From contig JAHEAQ010000002.1 of NCBI GenBank assembly GCA_024642705.1, forward strand, positions 27,124-91,123: a DNA stretch of 64,000 nt. Direction: 5' to 3'. Of the stretch, positions 25,688 through 35,588 are shown one piece after another; within the stretch, counting starts at the first letter, position 1; every line of letters begins with the position of its first letter. The notes under the pieces were generated by a model. It did not search any database. It was not told where the DNA came from and saw nothing but the letters and a program-made list of their open reading frames with translations. Made by a program: the position numbers and the translations under genes. This DNA is from Bacteroidota bacterium. Lineage in GTDB: Bacteria; Bacteroidota; Bacteroidia; Chitinophagales; Saprospiraceae.

Positions 25688-27718
25688 CTAATTCAGTAAT
25701 TTACCTACTTGCAAATACACATTTTCGCCTGTAAAACCAAATTTTTCATCCAATACATTGTAAGGTGCTGAATAACCAAAATGATTCAAACCCCATACTT
25801 TTCCATCGCAACCTACTAGACCTTCCAAGTTGGCAGAAAGCCCTGCTGTAAGTCCAAATTTAGGAATTCCAGGAGTTAATATATTGTTTTGATATTCTTT
25901 GGATTGATTTCTAAATAATCCTTCACTTGGAACACTGACAACACGAATATTAAGATTGTTTCTTTCTTGCAACAATTGTGCTCCTTCAATTAAAGTGGAT
26001 ACTTCTGACCCGTTAGCCAATAATATAACATCAGGTTCTCCATCACAATCTTGAACAACATAAGCTCCTTGTTCCGCATTTAAAGCCTCACCAAACCTAT
26101 CTTCTCCTGGCAAATCTTTTATATTTTGCCTAGACAATATTAGACCAGAAGGACTATTTGCATTCTCTAAAGCTATTTTCCAACAAACTGTTGTTTCGAT
26201 AACATCTGCTGGTCGTAAAGCAATAAAACTATTATTTCCAGAATGATTTTTAACTTTTTCAAGCAATCTAAGTTGAGTTTCTTGTTCTATTGGTTGATGT
26301 GTAGGTCCATCTTCACCAACTCTAAAAGCATCATGTGTCCATACATGTATTACGGGTTGCTCCATCAATGCAGCTACCCTAATTGCTGGTTTCATATAAT
26401 CTGAAAATGCAAAGAATGTAGCACATACTGGAATAACACCTCCATGCAATGCCATTCCTGTGCAAAGCGCTGACATAGTTAATTCTGATACTCCAGCTTG
26501 TAAAAATGCACCGCTAAAATCACCCTTAGAAAATGAGCTTGTTTTTTTCAAAAACCCATCCGTTTTATCACTGTTTGATAAATCAGCTGAAGAGACTATT
26601 AAGTTTTCTATTTTATCAGCAAAATGAGCTAAAACAGTTGACCCTGCACTTCTAGTTGCTTGGTTAGGTTTTTGAATAATTCCTTCCCAATCAATCTCTG
26701 GCAATTCCCGCTCTATAAAAGAATTAAGCTTCGCCTTTAATTTGGGATTTTTTGTCTCCCAAATTTTAATTTCCGCCTTTCTTTTTGAAGCATCCGCAGA
26801 TTTTTTTTCGACTACTTTTTTATAATAAGCTGCGACCTCATCAAATATTTGAAAAGGATTTTGAGCATCACCACCTAGTCCTTCAATAGTTTTTTGAAAA
26901 GATGCCGCAGAATCGCCTAATGGTTTGCCATGCAATTCAACTTCACCTTCATACATTGAGCCGTCATCTCTCCGAACCCCTTTTCCCATCAATGTCTTTC
27001 CTATAATAATACTAGGCCTTTCTGTTTCTGCCAAACTCTCCTTGATTGCGTTTCTTATGGCTTCATGATTATTACCATCAATTGTTATTACATGCCAATT
27101 CCAAGCTTCATATTTTTTAGCTGTATCTTCTGAAGTAACGCTGTCCACTGTAGTTGATAATTGAATATCATTTGCATCATAAAACATAATGATATTACCC
27201 AGACCAAGATGGCCAGCAATTCTTCCCCCACCTTGCGAGATTTCTTCTTGCACACCACCATCAGATATATAAATATATGTTTTGTGTTCCACTGCACTCC
27301 CAAATCTATGTGCCAAAAACCGCTCTGCAATAGCCGAGCCGATTCCGAATGCGTGCCCTAAACCTAAGGGGCCAGAAGTGTTTTCAATCCCCCTCTCTAC
27401 ATCAAGTTCCGGATGTCCGGGAGTGACACTTTTCCACTGTCTGAAATTAGACAAATCTTCCATACTGTACTTTCCAAATAAAGCAAGACTTGAGTATAAC
27501 ATGGCAGACATGTGGCCAGCATCTAAATAAAATCTATCACGAGCAAACCAATTCATGTCACTAGGATCGAAATTTAAAAATTCGCTATATAAAATATGCA
27601 TAAAATCCGCTCCACCCATAGGACCTCCTGGGTGCCCTGATTTTGCTTTCTCTACCATTGAAGCAGAAAGTATTCTTATGTTATCAGCTGCTTTGATTGA
27701 TAAACTCTTATTAGTCAT
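25688..27718 (-). CDS. tkt: Transketolase
   Basis: A full-length 676-residue thiamine diphosphate enzyme of the pentose phosphate pathway. The N-terminal ThDP-binding part contains GHPGGPMGGAD, ISDGGVQEEISQGG and a DAND metal site. The pyrimidine-binding domain has WTHDAFRVGEDGPTHQPIEQ, the catalytic region of transketolases. The C-terminal domain runs from about 550. It is a single gene, unlike the split form found in many bacteria. It is monocistronic between a terminator and a divergent sugar transporter. Confidence 0.95.
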   Translation of the reverse strand: MTNKSLSIKAADNIRILSASMVEKAKSGHPGGPMGGADFMHILYSEFLNFDPSDMNWFARDRFYLDAGHMSAMLYSSLALFGKYSMEDLSNFRQWKSVTPGHPELDVERGIENTSGPLGLGHAFGIGSAIAERFLAHRFGSAVEHKTYIYISDGGVQEEISQGGGRIAGHLGLGNIIMFYDANDIQLSTTVDSVTSEDTAKKYEAWNWHVITIDGNNHEAIRNAIKESLAETERPSIIIGKTLMGKGVRRDDGSMYEGEVELHGKPLGDSAASFQKTIEGLGGDAQNPFQIFDEVAAYYKKVVEKKSADASKRKAEIKIWETKNPKLKAKLNSFIERELPEIDWEGIIQKPNQATRSAGSTVLAHFADKIENLIVSSADLSNSDKTDGFLKKTSSFSKGDFSGAFLQAGVSELTMSALCTGMALHGGVIPVCATFFAFSDYMKPAIRVAALMEQPVIHVWTHDAFRVGEDGPTHQPIEQETQLRLLEKVKNHSGNNSFIALRPADVIETTVCWKIALENANSPSGLILSRQNIKDLPGEDRFGEALNAEQGAYVVQDCDGEPDVILLANGSEVSTLIEGAQLLQERNNLNIRVVSVPSEGLFRNQSKEYQNNILTPGIPKFGLTAGLSANLEGLVGCDGKVWGLNHFGYSAPYNVLDEKFGFTGENVYLQVGKLLN

Positions 27719-27962
27719 GTATTTAATATTCAGATGATGATTAAAATAGGTGCAAAGAAATGAAGATTATTTGCCAATTCAATAAATTATGGTCTATATA
27801 TTTGATTTTTTTTAAATATTGAAACCAATATCGGCACATTTTTAATCAAATATCTAAATCCTATGCCTTTATCAAAAGATTTCTATGTGATATAATTGAG
27901 TTTAAAATTTGTGTATTTATTGTTTAAATATTTTTATTACTTTACGTTCAAATTTAGAATCA

Positions 27963-29300
27963 ATGAATAATAAAATATTGAAGTGGTCAATTACAGTTGC
28001 TTTAGCCGGATTCTTGTTTGGTTTTGACACGGTGGTTATTTCAGGAGCAAACTTGCCTATTAAAGAACTTTGGAACACTTCACCTGGTTTTCATGGATTT
28101 TTAATGTCTTCAGCATTATGGGGAACTGTGTTAGGTGCATTATTTGCTGGAATTCCCTCTCAATATTTGGGTAGAAAAAAAACATTGTTTTGGATTGGAA
28201 TATTTTACACCATTTCCGCAATCGGTTCCGCAATTGCAGCTGATCCATACACATTCGCAATTTTAAGATTTATTGGAGGTGTTGGTGTTGGAGCGTCCTC
28301 GGTCGCGGCACCAACGTATATTTCTGAAATTGCTTCAGGAAAAAACAGGGGAAAATTGGTAGCTACTTATCAGTTCAATATTGTTCTTGGTATTTTTATA
28401 GCCTTTTTTTCAAATTATTTGTTGAAAGGTGTAGGAGGCTCTAATGATTGGAGATGGATGTTAGGAGTTGAGGCTATTCCTGCTTTGCTGTATACTTTAA
28501 TGATTTTAACTGTCCCAAGATCACCTAGATGGCTTATCACAGTAAAGAATAATGTAGAGGAAGCAAGGAAAATTTTAATTTCAATGAAAATTCCAGATGT
28601 TGAAGCTGAAATTATTGAAATCCAAAAATCTGCACACATAGGAGAATCCTCTCAATCTGTATTTAACAAAAAATATAGTAAACCGCTGATGTTGGCTTTC
28701 TTAATTGCATTTTTCAATCAATTATCAGGTATTAATTTTATTCTTTACTATGCTCCTGAAATCCTTGAAAAATCTGGACTAGCCTCCAAGGAATCTTTGT
28801 TTAGTTCAATATCTATTGGCGCAGTAAATCTTGTATTTACTCTTTTAGGGATGTACTTAATTGATAGATTAGGTCGAAAATTATTAATGTATATAGGATC
28901 AATTGGTTATATATTAAGTTTAGGTCTTGTATCATATGGTTTTTATACTGGTGCGAGTTCTGGCTTTCTGCTGACTTTTTTATTGGTCTTTGTGGCATCT
29001 CACGCAATAGGTCAAGGAGCAGTAATTTGGGTGTTTATTTCTGAAATATTTCCCACAAAAGTCCGAGCTTTTGGGCAATCTTGGGGATCAGGAACCCATT
29101 GGGTATTTGCAGCAATCATCACTATGGTTACGCCATTGTTTTTAGATAAAGACAATGGTATATTTGGGGATAATCCATGGCCAATATTTGCATTTTTTGC
29201 TGTCTTTATGGTGTTACAATTGCTTTTTGTAAAATTCCTAATGCCAGAGACAAAGGGTGTAAGTTTGGAAGAATTAGAACGAAGATTAATTAAAGAATAA
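27963..29300 (+). CDS. Sugar porter (MFS) family transporter
   Basis: A 445-residue protein with 12 expected transmembrane helices. Sugar-porter signatures are GFLFGFDTVVISGA, GRKKTLFW, PRSPRWL (PESPRWL in most), DRLGRK and PETKG. It probably moves a monosaccharide by proton symport or facilitated diffusion; the substrate is not deducible. The ATG at 27963 is chosen because the 18 codons upstream lie before the first helix and have no good start. Being divergent from transketolase, it may share carbohydrate control. Confidence 0.9.
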   Translation: MNNKILKWSITVALAGFLFGFDTVVISGANLPIKELWNTSPGFHGFLMSSALWGTVLGALFAGIPSQYLGRKKTLFWIGIFYTISAIGSAIAADPYTFAILRFIGGVGVGASSVAAPTYISEIASGKNRGKLVATYQFNIVLGIFIAFFSNYLLKGVGGSNDWRWMLGVEAIPALLYTLMILTVPRSPRWLITVKNNVEEARKILISMKIPDVEAEIIEIQKSAHIGESSQSVFNKKYSKPLMLAFLIAFFNQLSGINFILYYAPEILEKSGLASKESLFSSISIGAVNLVFTLLGMYLIDRLGRKLLMYIGSIGYILSLGLVSYGFYTGASSGFLLTFLLVFVASHAIGQGAVIWVFISEIFPTKVRAFGQSWGSGTHWVFAAIITMVTPLFLDKDNGIFGDNPWPIFAFFAVFMVLQLLFVKFLMPETKGVSLEELERRLIKE

Positions 29301-29337
29301 TAAGTTTATCGATAACAATTTTATCACCATTTGATCT

Positions 29338-30024
29338 ATGATCTGGCAAACTACATTTTCAAATTATATATTATTTTTTTCTTTTAATGTTATATTAAGC
29401 ATTTCTAATGTAAATGGTCAAATCGACATAGTGCAAAAGCCAATTAGCTTTGATAATGAAAGGAGAATTTTATCTTTAGAATATCTTGATCAGCATTATG
29501 GAATAATACAAAATGAACCTACTATTGTTCCGAAAATAATTGTGGTGCATTGGACTGTTATTCCAACAATGGAAAAAACTTTTGATGCATTTTATAATAC
29601 GGAGTTACCCAAAGCACGAGAAGGAATTAGTGCCGCCAGCCAACTCAATGTTTCCTCGCAATATCTTATTGATAGAGATGGAACAATTTACCAATTGCTT
29701 CCAGATACTGTATTTGCAAGACATACAATAGGGCTTAATCATTGTGCTATTGGCATTGAGAATGTTGGCGGTGATGATCAACCGTTAACCAAACAACAAT
29801 TGAAATCAAATATTGATTTGATTAAATTACTCTCTTCAAAATATCCTATCGAATATCTAATTGGTCATTTTGAATATCAAAAATTTATTGGGCATCCACT
29901 TTGGAAAGAAATTGATTCCAATTATCTAACGGTAAAAACAGATCCAAATAAAGGTTTTATGCGGAAAATCCGAAGAAAATTAAAAAAATATAACCTTCAA
30001 GGTCCACCAAAATCAATTCATTAA
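29338..30024 (+). CDS. Secreted N-acetylmuramoyl-L-alanine amidase (Amidase_2)
   Basis: A 228-residue exported protein; the signal peptide ends about residue 28 (NVNGQ). The Amidase_2/PGRP fold has zinc ligands in VVHWT, LNHCAIGIENVG and the late KTDPN. The tyrosine or substrate side is represented by SSQYLIDRDGTIYQLLPD. It should cut the bond between muramic acid and the stem peptide, in wall recycling or division. It follows the transporter by 37 bases and precedes the M14 peptidase by 15, so these envelope hydrolases are probably cotranscribed. Confidence 0.88.
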   Translation: MIWQTTFSNYILFFSFNVILSISNVNGQIDIVQKPISFDNERRILSLEYLDQHYGIIQNEPTIVPKIIVVHWTVIPTMEKTFDAFYNTELPKAREGISAASQLNVSSQYLIDRDGTIYQLLPDTVFARHTIGLNHCAIGIENVGGDDQPLTKQQLKSNIDLIKLLSSKYPIEYLIGHFEYQKFIGHPLWKEIDSNYLTVKTDPNKGFMRKIRRKLKKYNLQGPPKSIH

Positions 30025-30039
30025 AATCAAAAAAATTAT

Positions 30040-31521
30040 ATGAAAATCATTTTTGTATTGTTTTTTCAAATTCTCATCTTTTTTGGAATTTCTGCACAAA
30101 AAAATTCCTTTGATGAAGCTTTGATAAATTCTTATGATCAATTTAAGGAAATGTCAATTGTAAATCAAAGGTTTAAACATGATGATATTCAGCCATTAAT
30201 TGCCAAATTGAAAGAAAATCCTGAATTTTCGGTAAAAAAAGTCGGGCAATCCATTGAAGGAAGAGATATTTCAATTGTTTCTAAAGGAAGGGGTAAAATC
30301 CAAGTTTTATTATGGTCTCAAATGCATGGCAATGAACCAACGGCGACCATGGCAATAATGGATATTTTTAATTTTTTAAATTATTCAAATGATTTCGATA
30401 ATGTTAAAGAACTTTTGAATAATGCATTGACAGTACATTTTATACCAATGCTCAATCCAGATGGGGCAGAAAAATTCGAACGTCGTAATGCCATAAATGT
30501 AGATATTAATAGAGATGCTCTAAGACTTCAGAGTAATGAATCACAAATATTGAAATTCGTTAGAGATAGTCTAAAGGCTGATTGGGGATTTAACTTACAT
30601 GATCAAAATAGATATTATGGGGCTGGAAAAGAACCATTTTCGGCGTCTATTTCATTTCTTGCTCCTGCTTATAATTATAAAAAAGAAATAAATGAAGGTC
30701 GAGGGAATGCTATGAAATTAATCGTTGAAATGAATGCTGTACTTCAAAAATATATTCCCAACAAAGTAGGCAGGTATTCGGATGAATTTGAACCAAGAGC
30801 TTTTGGGGATAACATTCAAAAATGGGGAACTAACACTATTCTTATTGAATCAGGCGGAATATATGGCGATGACGAAAAACAAATGCTTCGTAAATTGAAT
30901 TTTGTAAGCATTCTGAATGCCTTAAAGTCAATTGCTGAAGGTACTTATAACAAAAGAGCAATCGAAGAATATGAAAAAATCCCTTACAATAATTCTGGTT
31001 TATTTTGTGATTTGATATTGAGAGAAGCAAACGTGAAATTTGATAATAATTCATATTTGCTGGATATTTCTTTTGTTAGAAATGAAGTTAACTATAATTC
31101 TTCTCAGGACTATTATTTTAGAAGTTCCATTGCTGATGTTGGTGATTTGTCCATATTTTATGGGCATGAAGAATTCAATGCTTCTGATTATGATGTTGTG
31201 GTTGGGAATACATATCCTCAAAAAATTGTTAGCAAATCACAATTAAGTAATCTGAATATCATGTCATTATTGTCACAAGGTTATACAAACATTTCCATGC
31301 AACCACTGCCTAAATTATGGTTTACTGATGAAATGCCATTATTTATTGTTTCTAATAATCAAAAAGCTTCATCTGAAATTGCTCCAGGGTTCAATCCGTC
31401 ATTATTGTTGATGCAAAATGGAGAAATTAAAAAAGTTGTTGTAAATGGATTTCTTTACGATTTAGAAAAAGACAAAGATGTTATTGTAAACAAATGGAAA
31501 GAGTTTCTTAAAAAGATTTAA
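30040..31521 (+). CDS. Secreted M14-family zinc carboxypeptidase
   Basis: A 493-residue protein; signal peptide MKIIFVLFFQ to about FGISAQ (residue 20). The M14 domain (about 45-300) has the zinc motif HxxE in QMHGNEPT (H96, E99), NPDGAEKFERRNAINVDINRD for substrate binding, NLHDQ for the third zinc ligand and IESGG with the general-base Glu. The C-terminal part (about 310-493) is less conserved. It may trim peptides, possibly from peptidoglycan given the neighbouring amidase; this is inference. Confidence 0.87.
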   Translation: MKIIFVLFFQILIFFGISAQKNSFDEALINSYDQFKEMSIVNQRFKHDDIQPLIAKLKENPEFSVKKVGQSIEGRDISIVSKGRGKIQVLLWSQMHGNEPTATMAIMDIFNFLNYSNDFDNVKELLNNALTVHFIPMLNPDGAEKFERRNAINVDINRDALRLQSNESQILKFVRDSLKADWGFNLHDQNRYYGAGKEPFSASISFLAPAYNYKKEINEGRGNAMKLIVEMNAVLQKYIPNKVGRYSDEFEPRAFGDNIQKWGTNTILIESGGIYGDDEKQMLRKLNFVSILNALKSIAEGTYNKRAIEEYEKIPYNNSGLFCDLILREANVKFDNNSYLLDISFVRNEVNYNSSQDYYFRSSIADVGDLSIFYGHEEFNASDYDVVVGNTYPQKIVSKSQLSNLNIMSLLSQGYTNISMQPLPKLWFTDEMPLFIVSNNQKASSEIAPGFNPSLLLMQNGEIKKVVVNGFLYDLEKDKDVIVNKWKEFLKKI

Positions 31522-31607
31522 AACTTGGATATTGAGCCTTTTTCAATTTTAAAAGTTAGATATTTTGTATTATTAGAAATTATTAAATCAAATTTATATT
31601 TAAATAG

Positions 31608-34600
31608 ATGCTTCTACAGAAAATTTTAACCTTTTCATCCTATTGTCTTTTGCTTTCTTTTACCGTCTTTTTTATTTCTTGTGAGAAGCCGGCCAGTGTA
31701 GAGAAACTTTCCCTAAATGAAAGAGATCACGTTGCATTAATAGGCAATAATTTATGTTCAAGAATGATGAATTTTGGACATTTTGAAACCAATTTGAATT
31801 TGATTTATCCAACCAATCATTTGGTAATAAGAAATATGTGTGATGGGGGAGATACACCTGGATTTAGGCCTCATTCCGGAAGAGTTTCGCCTTGGGCTTT
31901 TCCGGGTGCTGAAAAATTCTACGATGAACTTGCACATGGCACTGGCAGCCAAGGTCATTTCAGAACACCAGATGAATGGTTAACAGATTTGAAAACTGAT
32001 GTGATCCTTGCATTTTTTGGATACAATGAATCCTTTCAAGGTGCAAGTGGCATTGAAAATTTTAAAAACGAACTTACTGCATTTATAAATCATACAAAAA
32101 GCCAAAAATATAATGGAAGTTCAACACCTAAACTTGTGTTGGTTTCACCATTGGCTTTTGAAGATTTGTCCTCAATTTTTGATTTGCCAAATGGGGTCAA
32201 TGAAAACATAAATTTGTCTATGTATACAGAGGCAATGAGATTAGTCGCACTACAAGAGAATATTCCTTTCCTCGATTTGTATACCCCATCTTTAAAATGG
32301 ATCAATAAAAAAGAAAAATTTACAATTGATGGTTTTCAACTTACGGATCAATCTTACAAAATCCTAGGAGAGTATATTGTCAAGCAATTATTTAATCCTG
32401 GCATAGGAAGCAAACCTAAAAATGCTGATTTGGTGATGGAAGCAGTGAAAGAGAAAAACTGGATGTGGCATAATGATTATAAAATTCCGAATGGAGTCCA
32501 TGTATTTGGCAGAAGATATGAACCATTTGGTCCTGATAATTACCCATCTGAACTTTTGAAAATCAGAGCGATGACTGCGATAAGAGATTCAGCGATTTGG
32601 GAAGCGCTCAAGGGTAATAAAATTGAACTAACACAGGAAGATTCAAAGACCATAAAACTCCCAGAAATACAAACCAATTACAAACCCAAAAAGCCTGAAA
32701 ACCTTACCTATAAATATGGAAATGATGCCTTAGCATCATTCACAATGGCTCCTGGATATAAAATTGAACTTTTTGCTTCTGAACAAGAATTTCCTGATCT
32801 GGCTAATCCAGTTCAATTGTCCTTTGATGATAAAGGAAGGTTGTGGGTTGCAGTTATGCCATCCTATCCTCACTACAAACCTGGAGATACAAAACCAAAT
32901 GACAAATTAATAATTTTAGAGGATACCGATAAGGATGGTAAAGCTGATAAACAAACCATATTCGCAGAAGGCTTACATTTACCTGTTGGGTTCGAATTGG
33001 CACCTGAAGGTGTTTATGTTTCTCAAGGTACAAATCTGAAATTATTGAAAGACAATAATAATGACGACAAAGCTGACGAAGAAGTTATTCTTTTGAGTGG
33101 CTTTGATGATCACGATACGCATCATGAAATAAGTGCATTTTGTGTAGATCCTTCTGGTGCTATTTATATGGGAGAAGGCGTTTTCCTTCATTCAAATGTA
33201 GAAACTTCATACGGACCAATACGAGGAACCAATGGAGGATTTTTTAGATATAATCCAAGCAAAAAACATTTGGAACGAACAGCTCAATTGTCTATACCAA
33301 ATCCATGGGGAACAGGTTTTGATAAATGGGGACAAAATTTCTTTGCTCAAACTTCAGGCCCAGATTTTTACTGGATGATGCCAGGAAGCATCAAACCGAG
33401 ATATGGGGTTGCCTCACCAAATTCTAGAAATTTGATCGAAGATGAACACCGAGTAAGACCTACTTCGGGAGTTGAATTTGTAGCAAGCAGACATTTTCCA
33501 GATGAAGTTCAAGGAGACTTTTTGATCAATAATACAATTGGATTTTTGGGTACCAAGCAACACATGATTGTTGATGATGGCACTGGATATTCTAGCAAAC
33601 ATAGACAAGATTTGCTAATCAGTGATGATACTAATTTTAGGCCTGTAGATATGGAATTTGCACCTGACGGTTCACTGTATTTGGTAGATTGGCATAATAT
33701 ACTTGTTGGGCACATGCAACATAACGCACGTGACCCACTAAGAGATCATGTGCATGGAAGAATATATAGAATAACATACCCTAGCAGACCCTTGGTGAAA
33801 GAACCAGAAGTGTATGGTGCAAGCATTAATCAATTGTTAGACAATCTTAAGTTACCTGAAGATAGAGCTAGATATCGATCTCGGAGAGCCTTGAGAGGCA
33901 GAGATAAAGATGAAGTATTTGCTGCTTTACAATCATGGTTGTCAAAATTAGATACATCAAGTCCTGATTATGAAAGATTTCAATTAGAAGGATTATGGGT
34001 GAGTTGGGGCATTAACAAAGTGGATAAAAACTTATTAATAAAATTAATGAGTGCAAATGACTATAGGGTAAGAGCTGCAGCAGTAAATGTATTAAGATAC
34101 AACACGGACAAAATCGAAAATTATAAAGATTTGTTTTTACTCTCTGCACAAGATTCGAGCACAAGAGTTAGATTAGAAACTATTGTTTCTGCATCATGGT
34201 TGCCATTAAAAGAAGGAACTGCGATTTTATCTGAAGCAGTAAAATATCCTATGGATGATTGGATTAAAGAACCATATAGGTATGCTTTAGCACATTTGAA
34301 TGATGAAGATGTTTCTAAAATGAAGGAAGAGGTGCTAGATTCAAAATTGGTAGGAAACGATATGGCTTCCTATATTAGGGGAAAGGAAATTTTTGGGCGC
34401 GATGGATTCTGTATAACTTGCCATCAAGGAGATGGAAATGGCCTTGCTTTATCTGGATATCCTCCATTGAAAGATTCTGAATGGGTATTGAATAATGAAG
34501 AAGTATTGATTCTTATAACATTGAAGGGATTGTATGGTCCTATCAAAGTTCTGGGTAAAGAATATCCAGGCACGGTTCCTATGCCTCCATATGAAGGAAT

Positions 34601-34769
34601 GTTGAATGATCAAGACATCGCAGATGTGTTAACTTTTATTAGGAATTCTTTTGGGAATAGTGCTCCAGCAGTAAAAGCTGCAAATGTTAAATTTATACGT
34701 GATGGACAAAAAAACAAACAAGGATTTTATACTCCTGAAGAATTGCTTAAAATTTATAAAATTCAATGA
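31608..34769 (+). CDS. PVC-type haem-binding lipoprotein with SGNH and cytochrome c domains
   Basis: A 1053-residue lipoprotein (lipobox FISC, C25). The N-terminal part (about 30-270) looks like an SGNH/GDSL hydrolase module (LIGNNLCSRM at the nucleophile block, FFGYNESF). A beta-propeller of the PVC-type/Pirellula membrane dehydrogenase family follows (about 375-720), with GRLWVAVMPSYPHY and HHEISAF. HEAT-like helices come next, then a C-terminal cytochrome c domain with CITCH near residue 935. SGNH block I has Asn in place of the usual Ser, so hydrolase activity is doubtful. The substrate is unknown; sugar or alcohol oxidation is often suggested for the family. It is probably the last gene of its operon. 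Confidence 0.83.
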   Translation: MLLQKILTFSSYCLLLSFTVFFISCEKPASVEKLSLNERDHVALIGNNLCSRMMNFGHFETNLNLIYPTNHLVIRNMCDGGDTPGFRPHSGRVSPWAFPGAEKFYDELAHGTGSQGHFRTPDEWLTDLKTDVILAFFGYNESFQGASGIENFKNELTAFINHTKSQKYNGSSTPKLVLVSPLAFEDLSSIFDLPNGVNENINLSMYTEAMRLVALQENIPFLDLYTPSLKWINKKEKFTIDGFQLTDQSYKILGEYIVKQLFNPGIGSKPKNADLVMEAVKEKNWMWHNDYKIPNGVHVFGRRYEPFGPDNYPSELLKIRAMTAIRDSAIWEALKGNKIELTQEDSKTIKLPEIQTNYKPKKPENLTYKYGNDALASFTMAPGYKIELFASEQEFPDLANPVQLSFDDKGRLWVAVMPSYPHYKPGDTKPNDKLIILEDTDKDGKADKQTIFAEGLHLPVGFELAPEGVYVSQGTNLKLLKDNNNDDKADEEVILLSGFDDHDTHHEISAFCVDPSGAIYMGEGVFLHSNVETSYGPIRGTNGGFFRYNPSKKHLERTAQLSIPNPWGTGFDKWGQNFFAQTSGPDFYWMMPGSIKPRYGVASPNSRNLIEDEHRVRPTSGVEFVASRHFPDEVQGDFLINNTIGFLGTKQHMIVDDGTGYSSKHRQDLLISDDTNFRPVDMEFAPDGSLYLVDWHNILVGHMQHNARDPLRDHVHGRIYRITYPSRPLVKEPEVYGASINQLLDNLKLPEDRARYRSRRALRGRDKDEVFAALQSWLSKLDTSSPDYERFQLEGLWVSWGINKVDKNLLIKLMSANDYRVRAAAVNVLRYNTDKIENYKDLFLLSAQDSSTRVRLETIVSASWLPLKEGTAILSEAVKYPMDDWIKEPYRYALAHLNDEDVSKMKEEVLDSKLVGNDMASYIRGKEIFGRDGFCITCHQGDGNGLALSGYPPLKDSEWVLNNEEVLILITLKGLYGPIKVLGKEYPGTVPMPPYEGMLNDQDIADVLTFIRNSFGNSAPAVKAANVKFIRDGQKNKQGFYTPEELLKIYKIQ

Positions 34770-34810
34770 AAATTGGTAATTGTCTTATTGCTAAGTTTTA
34801 AAGAAGGTTT

Positions 34811-35013
34811 ATATTAAAGTTGGCTGTTTTTTGTACTGACGGCCCTGACGACAAATGTCAGCATTGGGTACTGAAAAGCCTTTAGAGCATCGATATTAGT
34901 AGCCCTTGCAACCAAGGGCTAAGAATTAGCCAAGAATCTAGTTTTAGCGGCATTTTTGACCAAAAATGGTGGCAAAACTCTCCATTGCACAATAATAAAA
35001 TCGTCTACCTTAG
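34811..35013. repeat. Noncoding hairpin-rich repeat, copy 1
   Basis: A roughly 200-base stretch opening AAAGTTGGCTGTTTTTTGTA and closing at CGTCTACCTTAG, repeated in direct orientation at 35368. It contains small inverted repeats: CTGAC/GTCAG (34845-34861), AGCCCTTG/CAAGGGCT (34901-34920, perfect) and CATTTTTG/CAAAAATG. It is not part of an open frame. It may be a dispersed intergenic repeat or structured RNA. Confidence 0.7.
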
Positions 35014-35367
35014 TTGCTACTTAGAATTTAATATGGGATAATACTCTTTTATATTCAATGCTGAATAATCAACCACTTTTGTCAATTATATATTGAAAGA
35101 AAATAAATCTTTTTCATTTTTTGATTGAGCAAAAAACGAAACAAAAAACTCAATTTTTCAAAGGCATTTTTCCTTGTTTATAATGTTGAAAATCATAATT
35201 TGGAGCTCGAACTCCTTCTATCGTACAATTTTCCTTTCTCAAGGAAAATCAACAACAAAAAGCGGAAAACCGGTCCACGGATTCCCAATTTTCTGCGCTT
35301 TTTCTTGTTATATGCTGTTGAAAAATGAATCCTTTAAGTTTATTTCTTGAAATAATTAAAATTGCAA
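35014..35367. other. Spacer between the two noncoding repeats
   Basis: AT-rich DNA containing a 67-codon open frame (35125-35328) with no start-site support or recognisable family and a Lys/Asn/Phe-heavy composition, so it is not called a gene. Around 35259-35303 an imperfect inverted repeat AGCGGAAAA / TTTTCTGCGCT flanks CCGGTCCACGG. This could be the remnant of a mobile element, but no transposase similarity is visible. Confidence 0.45.
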
Positions 35368-35572
35368 ATATTAAAGTTGGCTGTTTTTTGTACTGACGAC
35401 CCTGACGACAAATGTCAGGACTATGTAAATGTCAGCATTGGGTACTGAGATAAGTCTGTATGCCATTATTATGAGTAGCCCTTGCAACCTAGGGCTAAGA
35501 ATTTTTGGCTGCATTTTTGACCAAAAATGATGACAAAATTATTCATTACATGTAAATTAATTGTCTACCTAA
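35368..35572. repeat. Noncoding hairpin-rich repeat, copy 2
   Basis: A second direct copy of the repeat at 34811. It shares the opening and the segments ACTGACG.CCCTGACGACAAATGTCAG and TGTCTACCT. There is a 17-base internal duplication of the GTCAG segment, and the stem AGCCCTTG/CTAGGGCT has one changed pair. CATTTTTG/CAAAAATG is conserved. Loop and linker sequences have drifted more than the stems. Confidence 0.7.
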
Positions 35573-35588
35573 GCAGTTGTTAAATACT

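Noticed and set aside
27909-27962. An 18-codon N-terminal extension of the sugar transporter
   Set aside because: It would need a non-ATG start, and the transporter family begins near the ATG at 27963.
35125-35328. A 67-codon open frame between the two noncoding repeats
   Set aside because: Low-complexity Lys/Asn/Phe-rich translation, no promoter or start support, no recognisable family, and it lies in repeat-associated DNA.
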